Origin: an uncultured Verrucomicrobiota bacterium
GTDB taxonomy: Bacteria; Verrucomicrobiota; Kiritimatiellia; CAIQIC01; Lenti-01
NCBI GenBank assembly: GCA_937872095.1
Contig: CALMNW010000064.1
Location: 1 to 64,000, forward strand
Length of the DNA: 64,000 bases
Direction of reading: 5' to 3'
Part shown: positions 26,454-33,677 of the stretch, in pieces
How the letters are laid out: the number at the start of each line of letters is the position of its first letter
Numbering within the stretch: position 1 is the stretch's first letter
The notes under the pieces: generated by a model
The model's database searches: none
Seen by the model: only the letters and a program-made list of their open reading frames with translations
What the model was told of the DNA's origin: nothing
Made by a program: the position numbers and the translations under genes

Positions 26454-28586
26454 TCATTTCGCCCATACGTCCATGGCCAGTTCGTTGGCCTTTTCTTCGT
26501 ATTCCGCGGCCCCTTCCACGTCGCCCGCGGCCTGGCAATAGCGCATCATGGTGCGCATCACGACCAGCGCGTCGCCTTTGGGCAGGCCGCTTTTTTCGGC
26601 CAAGACCACCGCCCGCTGCAACAGCGGTCCGGCCTCGTCCAGTCGCCCTTGCTCCATCAGGAGCAAGGCGAGGTTGTGCAGCGGCACCACCAAATCGCCC
26701 GGATGCCGATCCGGATGCCGTTCGTAAATGTGGATGGCCATCCGGTAGAGCTCTTCCGCCTTCGCCGGACGCTGCTGTTCGCGACAGACGCGGGCCCAGC
26801 CGTTCAGCGCCGCGGCATGGCGGGGATGGGTATCGCCCAGCGCCGCGGAAAAACGCTGCGCCGCTTCTTCGTAGTACGACGCGGCGGAATCCAGGTCGCC
26901 CCCGGCCCAAGTCACTTCCGCCAAATGCTGGTAAAGCGTGCCGGCCGTCGCGCCGGTCCGGCCGCTGGTCCGTTCCAAGACCACCAACGCACGGCGATAC
27001 ATTTCCTCCGCCTGGTCCAGCTTGCCTTCCGACTGCAGCACGAGCCCCACGTCGTTCAGGGAGCCGATCAGCGCCTCGTTGTCCTCGGGTCCCAATTGTT
27101 CCCGAAGCGCCCGCCCCTCCCGAACCAGATTCTCATCCTGCAGTTGTACGCGCAGGCGCCGCAGGTCGTCCGCCGCTTTCATTTTTTGCTCCTCGGCCTC
27201 TCGCAGGGCTTCCTTGAGTTGCGCCCGGACCTCGGCCAATTCCTCCGTCTGCTCTTCTTCTTCTTTCTGGAGCTTCTGGAACTTGGCGATCAACTGCGCA
27301 TATTGCCGTTCCTTCGCTTCCAACCGCTGGGCTTGGCCCTCCTGTTTCTTTTCCAGCGCCGCGGCGGCGGCCGCTTGGCGCTCCAGCTGGGAACGCAGGA
27401 CGTCCATTTCGTCCCGCTGCTTTTTCTGCGCCGCGGCGATTGCTGCTTCTTCGGCCCGGCCCCGAGCTTTCTGCTCGGCGGCTTCCGCTTCCCATCGCTT
27501 CGCTTGCTCTCCGGAACGAGCCAGCGCTTTCTCCAATTCCTGCGCGCGCGCCGCCGCTTTCGCGTTCTCCCGCTCCAACGCCTGGACACGGGCTTCCGCC
27601 GCCGCCTTCGCCCGGACTTCCTTTTGCACAGCCGCGAGTTCGGCTTTCGTTCGGTCCAGCTGCTGGCCGGCTTGCGCCAGCGCTTTCTCCTTCTCCGCCA
27701 AACTCTCGCTCAGCGCGGCCCGCTCTTTTTCGTTCCGGACATCCTGCTCCTGCGCCACCCGCGCCTGCTCCGCCTGTTGGCGCTCCAGCGCCGCGACCGC
27801 CCGGCTTTTCTCCGCCGCCAACGCTTTCTCCAGTTCCTGCTCGCGCGCCGCCGCCTTCGCCTGGCCCTGCTTTTCCGCGGCCGCGAGTTCGGCTTTCGTT
27901 CGGTCCAGTTGCCGACCGGCCTGCGCCAGCGCTTTTTCCAATTCCTGCGCGCGCGCCGCCGCTTTCGCGTTCTCCCGCTCCAGCGCCTGGACGCGGGCGG
28001 CCGACGCCTGCCGGGCCGCTTCCGTTTTTTCCAGCGCCTGGGCCTGTTTCTTCAGGGATTCCTCGCTGGCTTGCGCCGCCGACTGATTCAGGCTTTGCGC
28101 GTCGGCCAAAGCCCTTTGGAACCGATCCGCATCCGCCTGGGTCTTGCGGATTCGCTCCGTCAACGCCGCGACCGATTCCGACTTCTTCTCCAATTGTTTC
28201 GCCAGATCGGCAGCCCGGCCCGCCGTCTTTTCGGCCGCGTCGCATTTCTTCCGCAGCTGCTCGACGTCCTGGCGGCTGGCGTTCAACTGATTCTGGGCGG
28301 CTGACAGATCGGCCGTCGCCTTTTCCCGGAGTTTCGTTTCCCGAGCCAGCGATTTTTCCAGTTCCGCCGCCTTGGCGCGCGCGGCCCCCAGCTCCCTTTT
28401 CGGAGACGGCTCTTTCGTCGGGGCCGGGGCGGCCGTCTTTTCCGCCGGCGACGCCGCGGGAACGTCCCAGACCACCGGTTCGGAGGCCTCGCCGCCGCGA
28501 CCCCGACCGCCGTATCCCAACAGCAAAACGGCTCCTGTGAAAACGAAGATCAACGGAATCCGGCGGCCTCGTTTCATCGGTTTCAT
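26454..28586 (-). CDS. Exported coiled-coil and TPR protein of the pilus locus
   Basis: The 710-residue protein has a signal-like hydrophobic segment (about 10-25) and a Pro/Ala region. A long Ala/Glu/Lys/Gln-rich coiled coil spans about 65-470. TPR-like repeats occupy about 490-690 (LGDTHPRHAAALNGWARV, DEAGPLLQRAVVLAEKSG) in kinesin-light-chain style. The coil contains an internal duplication (QALERENAKAAARAQELEKA twice). AGGAGG supports ATG 28586, which overlaps the pilT2 stop. It might be a periplasmic tether or ruler; that is inference from position. Confidence 0.85.
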   Translation of the reverse strand: MKPMKRGRRIPLIFVFTGAVLLLGYGGRGRGGEASEPVVWDVPAASPAEKTAAPAPTKEPSPKRELGAARAKAAELEKSLARETKLREKATADLSAAQNQLNASRQDVEQLRKKCDAAEKTAGRAADLAKQLEKKSESVAALTERIRKTQADADRFQRALADAQSLNQSAAQASEESLKKQAQALEKTEAARQASAARVQALERENAKAAARAQELEKALAQAGRQLDRTKAELAAAEKQGQAKAAAREQELEKALAAEKSRAVAALERQQAEQARVAQEQDVRNEKERAALSESLAEKEKALAQAGQQLDRTKAELAAVQKEVRAKAAAEARVQALERENAKAAARAQELEKALARSGEQAKRWEAEAAEQKARGRAEEAAIAAAQKKQRDEMDVLRSQLERQAAAAAALEKKQEGQAQRLEAKERQYAQLIAKFQKLQKEEEEQTEELAEVRAQLKEALREAEEQKMKAADDLRRLRVQLQDENLVREGRALREQLGPEDNEALIGSLNDVGLVLQSEGKLDQAEEMYRRALVVLERTSGRTGATAGTLYQHLAEVTWAGGDLDSAASYYEEAAQRFSAALGDTHPRHAAALNGWARVCREQQRPAKAEELYRMAIHIYERHPDRHPGDLVVPLHNLALLLMEQGRLDEAGPLLQRAVVLAEKSGLPKGDALVVMRTMMRYCQAAGDVEGAAEYEEKANELAMDVWAK
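27521..27593 (+). repeat. Intragenic direct repeat, copy A
   Basis: A 73-bp segment within the coiled-coil gene, repeated at 27926-27998 with three mismatches. Such long near-identical repeats could change coil length by recombination. Confidence 0.75.
27926..27998 (+). repeat. Intragenic direct repeat, copy B
   Basis: Second copy of the 73-bp repeat at 27521-27593, encoding the same QALERENAKAAARAQELEKA stretch on the minus strand. Confidence 0.75.
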
Positions 28587-29719
28587 TCTGCGCCTCCTCG
28601 GGTCTTCCAGGTGTTCACGGGGGACGTCCCCTCGCCTTCGGCCGAACCGGCCTCCGGCATGTAGACGCCCAGCATGCGGGCGAGTTCCCGCGGACGGGGC
28701 GATCGTTCGATCGCCAAGTCCTGGTCGATCTTCCCTTCGCCCACGAGCCGCCGGAGCGACTCGTTCATCGTCATCATGCCTTCCGTCCGGCCGGTTTGGA
28801 TGACCGAATAGATCTGCTGGAGCTGCCGTTCGCGGATCAGGTTGGCGATGGCGTTGTTCATGCGCAGCACTTCGCAGGCCAGCACGCGGTGCGATTGGTC
28901 CGTCGTCAGCAGCAACGCCTGCGAAATGATGCCGGACAGCACCATGGAAAGCTGCGTGTAGACCTGCTGCTGGTGGGCCGGCGGGAAGATGTCCACGATG
29001 CGGTTGATGGCGTGCGTCGTGTCCTGCGTGTGCAAGGTGCCGAAGATCAGGTGGCCGGTTTCCGCCAGCGTCAGCGCCAACTGCATCGTCTCGAGATCGC
29101 GCATTTCCCCGACCATGATCACGTCCGGCGACTGGCGGAACACCGCCTGCAGCGCCACGGCGAACGACGGGGCGTCGTCGTGGATTTCCCGCTGTTCGAT
29201 GAGGCTCTTGCCGTGCGCGTGCAGATACTCGATGGGATCTTCGAGGCAGACGACGTGCTCCGACCGGTTCCGGTTGATGTATTCGATCATCGCGGCCAGC
29301 GTGGTGGATTTGCCGCTGCCGGCCGGGCCCGTGACCAGCACCAGCCCGTGCGGACAAAGCGCGAACTGCTGGACGACGGGCGGCAAGCCCAGCTCGCCGA
29401 ACGACGGTATCCGGTAGGGAATCAGTCGCGCAACCAGCGCGAGGGTTCCGCGCTGGTAGAACACGTTGAACCGAAACCGATTCAGTCCCGGAAATCCTTT
29501 CGAGAGATCCACGCTGCGCTTGTTTTCGAGAATGGCCCGTTGGGCCTCGTTGAGCACCGACAGCCCCAGCGTTCTCGTTTCCTCCTCTTCCAGCGGACGA
29601 TCCCCCACGGAGTGCATCACGCCCAGAATCTTGAGTTTGGGGGGCGCGCCGCAGGTGAGAATCAGATCGGAACCGCCGGAGGAAGACACCTTTCCGAGCA
29701 ACTCTTCTATTGTCCACAT
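28583..29719 (-). CDS. PilT-type twitching motility ATPase (copy 2)
   Basis: The 378-residue ATPase is a second PilT/PilU-like protein with Walker A GPAGSGKST, Asp box VCLEDPIEYL, Walker B IMVGEMRDL, His box GTLHTQDT, and a near-canonical AIANLIRE motif. GGAGG stands 7 nt before the ATG at 29719; the longer track start is unsupported. It leads a coupled operon with the coiled-coil gene. Because its AIRNLIRE motif is better preserved than in copy 1, it is the stronger candidate for the main retraction motor. Confidence 0.92.
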   Translation of the reverse strand: MWTIEELLGKVSSSGGSDLILTCGAPPKLKILGVMHSVGDRPLEEEETRTLGLSVLNEAQRAILENKRSVDLSKGFPGLNRFRFNVFYQRGTLALVARLIPYRIPSFGELGLPPVVQQFALCPHGLVLVTGPAGSGKSTTLAAMIEYINRNRSEHVVCLEDPIEYLHAHGKSLIEQREIHDDAPSFAVALQAVFRQSPDVIMVGEMRDLETMQLALTLAETGHLIFGTLHTQDTTHAINRIVDIFPPAHQQQVYTQLSMVLSGIISQALLLTTDQSHRVLACEVLRMNNAIANLIRERQLQQIYSVIQTGRTEGMMTMNESLRRLVGEGKIDQDLAIERSPRPRELARMLGVYMPEAGSAEGEGTSPVNTWKTRGGAE

Positions 29720-29762
29720 ATGACGGCCTCCAGCTTTTGGAGTACGACCCGCCGTCAAGTTC

Positions 29763-29787
29763 TGCAAACGGTTTGCAATTAAATTGC
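29763..29787 (+). promoter_or_regulatory. Two overlapping odd palindromes upstream of pilT copy 2
   Basis: TGCAAAC-G-GTTTGCA (29763-29777) and GCAATT-A-AATTGC (29775-29787) are both perfect and share GCA. They lie 44-68 bp before the pilT2 ATG, where an operator would be expected. Confidence 0.5.
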
Positions 29788-30144
29788 GGTTAGATTTTTC
29801 CGGCGTAAAACAATTTTTACCGTTTCCGCACCAAGCGCTTACACGGATCGCTTTTCGCGCCAATCCCGCCGAACCCGCCGCACGAAAAGCCCCATTTCAT
29901 GCGGGGAATTCCACTCCGGCGCGGAATGTTTTAAATCGGTGAGTCTCGCAAGCGGCGCGAGATATGTTCCCCGTGTTTTTCGAACCGCGATGCCCCGCAA
30001 TCCGTTAGGATGCGGCCGTTGTTTGAACTGGCGGCATCGAAATCTGGAGCTTGCCCGCGACGGCTCTTCGGTTGCCGCGCTCAGCCGGCGCGGCGTCCGC
30101 GAACAACGAGATCTGGCGCCCCCCCCTTGCGCACGGCCGGATGA
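29788..30144. other. Intergenic region without recognisable gene
   Basis: About 360 bp between two minus-strand genes. ORFs here (for example 29939-30196) look like chance frames. The right part should hold the end of the upstream coiled-coil transcript and the left part the promoter of pilT2; I see no convincing -35/-10 or terminator. Confidence 0.5.
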
Positions 30145-31677
30145 TTATCGCTTTTCCGCCGAATCGGCGGGCGCCGCCTTGGCCTCGGTCAGTTGACGCT
30201 CAAGCTCTTCGGCGCGCGCCGCGGCATTCGAGAGCTCCTTCTCCAACCGCTTTTCGAGCTCGCGGATTTTTTCCTCGCCCTGCGTCTTTTCCGCCGCCAG
30301 CTGTTTTTCGATCTTCGCAAGCTGCTTCGCCGACGTGCCGGACGTTTCCGAAAGCCGTTTCAGCTCGTCTTCCGTTTTCGCCAACGCCTGATCTTTCGCC
30401 GCCAGCTTTTTCTCCAGACCCTTCGCGCGCTTGGCGGCCCGTGCCTGCTCCTTCTCCAGCGCATTAGCCCGTTTTTCGGCGTCGGCGATTCGTTGTGCCG
30501 CTTTCTCGGTCTCCGCGTCATGCCGCTGCGCCTGCTGGCCGGCTTCGGTCAACGCCTTCTCTTTGGCCGCGAGATCCTCCCGAAGAGCGTCCATCTCTTT
30601 CGAAGCGCCCCCCGACGATGCGGCCAAAGCCCGGGCGTCGTCCGCCTGCGCCTTTGCCTCCTCCAAGCGCTTTTCGACATCCGCGAGCCGCTCCGTCGCC
30701 TTGGCGACTTCCGCTTCCAGCCGCTGCGCCCGCTGGTCGGCCTCGGCCAGCGCCTTTTCCTTCTCCGCCAGGCTGGACTGCAACTCCGCCACCGTCTTTT
30801 GGCTGTTCTCCGCCGCGGCCGAAGCGGCCTGGGCCTGATCCGCCTTTGCGCGGGCCAGAGCCTCCGCCCGCTGCGTTTCCGCCGCCAGCCGTTTTTCCAA
30901 ATCCTGCCGTTGCGCCGCCGCCTGCGCGTCGGTTTCCGCCCGGCGGCGTTCCGATTCTTTCGCCGCTTCCGCCGCTTGCGCCTGCTCCCGCGCCGACCGC
31001 TTTTCGATTTCCGCGATCTTCGCGGCCGCCTGCGCGACTTCTTTTTCCATCTCCCGCACCCGGTTTTCCGCCGCCAGGCGCGAAGCTTCCGTCTCCACGT
31101 TTTCGCGGATCCGGTTTTGGAGCATCAATTCCCGGGCCTGCACCAGCACCTCGTTTTGCTCCCGCACCTCGAGCAGCGAGCGGGCCAGGCGGGCGATCTC
31201 GTCCTGGGTCCGCTTGATTTGCTCTTTCAGGCCGGGAATCGTCGCCGCTTCTTCCCGCAGGGCGTCGCGTTCTTGCCGCAAGCGGAGTTGTTCGGACCGC
31301 GCCGACTCCAGCTGGCGATCCCGCTCGGCCACGGCCGCCGTTTGTTCCGCCAATCGCCGTTCGGTTTCCCGAACCTGGGCCACGGCCTGCTCGTTTTCCG
31401 CCAGTTGCCGGCGGAGGTCCTGCGCCTCGTCGCGCGCGGCGACCATCAGCTTCCACGCGCTCGACAAATCGTCCATCGCCCGTTTCCGCAGGGCCGTTTC
31501 TTTCGCCAGCGCTTGTTCGAAATCCGGTGCCGCGACGCGGGCGGCGGGCGGATCGAGGACGGCCGGAGCGGTAGGTTCGTCGGCTCCGCCCGCTCCCGCT
31601 CCCCCCAGCAGCAGCAGGGCCGCCGCCGCGGGAACGGAAATCCGGAAAAACCGTCGGAGGGGGTTGGATCTCTTCAT
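30145..31677 (-). CDS. Exported coiled-coil protein
   Basis: The 510-residue protein has a clear signal peptide (SVPAAAALLLLGGAGAGGA, cut near residue 32) and then almost continuous heptad-type coiled coil (KETALRKRAMDDLSS ... EELERQLTEAKA). It resembles the coil of 26454-28586 in composition (AEKEKALAEA, AKAAERLADVEKR) but lacks its TPR tail. GAGGAGAG precedes the ATG. Function unknown; the periplasm is the likely location. Confidence 0.82.
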   Translation of the reverse strand: MKRSNPLRRFFRISVPAAAALLLLGGAGAGGADEPTAPAVLDPPAARVAAPDFEQALAKETALRKRAMDDLSSAWKLMVAARDEAQDLRRQLAENEQAVAQVRETERRLAEQTAAVAERDRQLESARSEQLRLRQERDALREEAATIPGLKEQIKRTQDEIARLARSLLEVREQNEVLVQARELMLQNRIRENVETEASRLAAENRVREMEKEVAQAAAKIAEIEKRSAREQAQAAEAAKESERRRAETDAQAAAQRQDLEKRLAAETQRAEALARAKADQAQAASAAAENSQKTVAELQSSLAEKEKALAEADQRAQRLEAEVAKATERLADVEKRLEEAKAQADDARALAASSGGASKEMDALREDLAAKEKALTEAGQQAQRHDAETEKAAQRIADAEKRANALEKEQARAAKRAKGLEKKLAAKDQALAKTEDELKRLSETSGTSAKQLAKIEKQLAAEKTQGEEKIRELEKRLEKELSNAAARAEELERQLTEAKAAPADSAEKR

Positions 31678-31730
31678 GCTGTCTCTCCTCGGGGATCGAT
31701 TCAGGGGTCAATTTCTCTGCGCCGTCGCTT

Positions 31731-31760
31731 TTTATACGCCATTTGCGGCCGCGCGGTCAA
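31731..31760 (-). promoter_or_regulatory. Promoter of the exported coiled-coil gene
   Basis: Minus strand TTGACC, 18 bp, TATAAA, about 55 bp before the ATG. A strong match. Confidence 0.7.
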
Positions 31761-31821
31761 TCGGCGCGTGCGGCAGGCCCGGCGATTCGTCGGCCGCAAG
31801 CGCCGCCGGACGCGGCGGACT

Positions 31822-33525
31822 TCAGGGCGCGGACCAGCCGCCGACGTCTTCGATTTCCGCCTGGCAGCTTTTCAGGGCTTCGACCACGGCGGGGTCGAAT
31901 TGGGTGCCGGAAAACCGGACGATTTCCGCCAAGGCTTCCTGCGCGCTGCGCCCTTTGGAATACGGCCGCTCGGACCGAATGGCGTCGTAGGTGTCGATGA
32001 CCGCGAAAATCCGGGCGCCGAGGCAAATCTCTTCGCCCTTGAGGCCGCGGGGATAGCCCGTGCCGTCGAAGCGCTCCTGGTGCGCCAGCACGATTTCCGA
32101 GGCGGGCTCGAGCCCCGGCCCCGCCTTGATGATGTTGTAGCCCAGATGCGGATGCGTCTTCATGATCTCGCGTTCGTCGTCCGTCAGCGGGCCGGTCTTG
32201 AGCAAGATGGAATCGGGGATGCCGACCTTGCCGATGTCGTGGAGCAGCGCGCCGGTGGCGATGTGCTCGATTTCCTCCAAGGAGGCGCCCATCCGGCGGG
32301 CAAGAACCACGGCCATGCGGGAAACGCGTTTGCTGTGCGCGCCGGTCTTCTTTTCCCGCGTGTCGAGCATGTCGGCCATGGCCTCGAGGGTGAACTGGTA
32401 GGAATCGGTGACCTGGTCGAGCGCGCGGGACAGCGCCGTGTTTTTTTCGCGAACCATGTCTTCCAGATGGCTCTGGTAGCGCTTGTTCTCCAACACGAGG
32501 CGGCGGTACTTGGTGGCGCGCTCCAGCACGGCGGCAAGCTGCGCGGGCGCCACCGGTTTCTGCACGAAATCGTAAGCGCCTTGCTGGAGCGAGGCCACCG
32601 CGTTCTCCAAGGTGGCCTGGCCGGTGATGACGATCCCGATGGTGGATTCGTCGACGCCCCGCAGCTTCTTGAGCAGGTCCAGCCCGTCCTCGTTGCCGAG
32701 GTGCAGGTCGACGAGCGCCACGTCGATCATCCCCCGCTCCCGTTCGGCGATGGCCAGCGCGTCCGCCGTCGTCTGCGCGTCCAGCACGGCGAACCCCGCG
32801 CGGGTCAGCATCCGCCGGAACAGAACGCACAGGGACGGTTCGTCGTCCACGACCAGCACGACGCGCCGGGGATTCGCCATTCCGGCGGGCGCGGGCGAAG
32901 CACCTTGCCCGGCGGGCGGATCGTCCCGGTCCGGACCTTCGCCGGCAAAACACAGCTTGTTGCGCCCCGTCTGCTTGGCCCGGTACAGCGCCCGGTCGGC
33001 CTGGATCAGGAAGGTTTCCGCGCTGTGGCCCGGGCCGGCGATCATGGTGCTGGCACCGATGGAGATGGTGGCCCGCAGTTCGTAGGTGTCCCGGCACAGC
33101 ACCGCGTCGCGGAACATCGCCAGCATCCGCTCGGCGATGCGGCGCGTTTCGGTTTCGTCGGCCAAGGGCAGGATCACCACCAGTTCGTCGCCGCCGTAAT
33201 AGCGGCAAACGACGTCGGACTCCCGCACGCTGGCCTTCGCCAGCGCCGCGCATTCCTTCAGCACCCGGTCGCCCACCACGTGGCCGTAGGAATCGTTCAC
33301 CGCCTTGAAATGGTCGATGTCGATGACCAGCAAGCCGACGGGAAACGGCTGGTCTTTCCCCTGCTTCCAGATCCAGCGCAAATGTTCATCGAAGGCGCGG
33401 CGGTTCAGCAGCCCCGTCAGCGGATCCCGGATCGCCAGCTGGAGCAGATCTTCGTCCGCCAGCAGGTCGCGCCAGGGCGGTTTGACCAATTTGTTCTTCC
33501 GCCGTTTGAGTTTATCGTTCGCCAT
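31822..33525 (-). CDS. GGDEF-receiver-HD-GYP c-di-GMP protein
   Basis: The 567 residues carry three domains. A GGDEF diguanylate cyclase domain (about 25-185) has FKAVNDSYGH and RYYGGDELVV, plus an RxxD inhibitory site (RESD). A receiver domain (about 225-345) has DDEPSLC, phospho-Asp in ALVDLHLG and Lys in FVQKPVAP. An HD-GYP phosphodiesterase domain (about 395-550) has HDIGKVGIPD and HQERFDGTGYP. The GGDEF loop has an extra Tyr and Leu in place of Phe, and the HHE motif reads HQE. The ATG at 33525 is preferred over 33573. Its place beside the pilus locus fits c-di-GMP control of pili. Confidence 0.9.
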   Translation of the reverse strand: MANDKLKRRKNKLVKPPWRDLLADEDLLQLAIRDPLTGLLNRRAFDEHLRWIWKQGKDQPFPVGLLVIDIDHFKAVNDSYGHVVGDRVLKECAALAKASVRESDVVCRYYGGDELVVILPLADETETRRIAERMLAMFRDAVLCRDTYELRATISIGASTMIAGPGHSAETFLIQADRALYRAKQTGRNKLCFAGEGPDRDDPPAGQGASPAPAGMANPRRVVLVVDDEPSLCVLFRRMLTRAGFAVLDAQTTADALAIAERERGMIDVALVDLHLGNEDGLDLLKKLRGVDESTIGIVITGQATLENAVASLQQGAYDFVQKPVAPAQLAAVLERATKYRRLVLENKRYQSHLEDMVREKNTALSRALDQVTDSYQFTLEAMADMLDTREKKTGAHSKRVSRMAVVLARRMGASLEEIEHIATGALLHDIGKVGIPDSILLKTGPLTDDEREIMKTHPHLGYNIIKAGPGLEPASEIVLAHQERFDGTGYPRGLKGEEICLGARIFAVIDTYDAIRSERPYSKGRSAQEALAEIVRFSGTQFDPAVVEALKSCQAEIEDVGGWSAP

Positions 33526-33630
33526 GCGAAGCTCGCGCTTTCCTGGAACGAAAATTGCGCCAACTCGTCGCAAAGCGCAAGTCCGATCCGACGACCCCTT
33601 TCGATTTTCGGCGAAACCGGACGGCGCCGC

Positions 33631-33660
33631 TTTACACGCCCCCCCCTTCTCTCCTATAGT
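33631..33660 (+). promoter_or_regulatory. Promoter of the SGNH/TPR gene
   Basis: TTTACA, 18 bp, TATAGT, ending 8 nt before an in-frame TTG (33669) and 17 nt before the ATG at 33678. Confidence 0.65.
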
Positions 33661-33677
33661 CGGACCACTTGCAGGAC

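Noticed and set aside
26406-28304. 632-residue plus-strand ORF
   Set aside because: Mirror of the coiled-coil gene on the opposite strand; no start signals and no domains.
29939-30196. 85-residue plus-strand ORF in the intergenic gap
   Set aside because: No ribosome-binding site, no recognisable domain and overlap with the end of a real gene.
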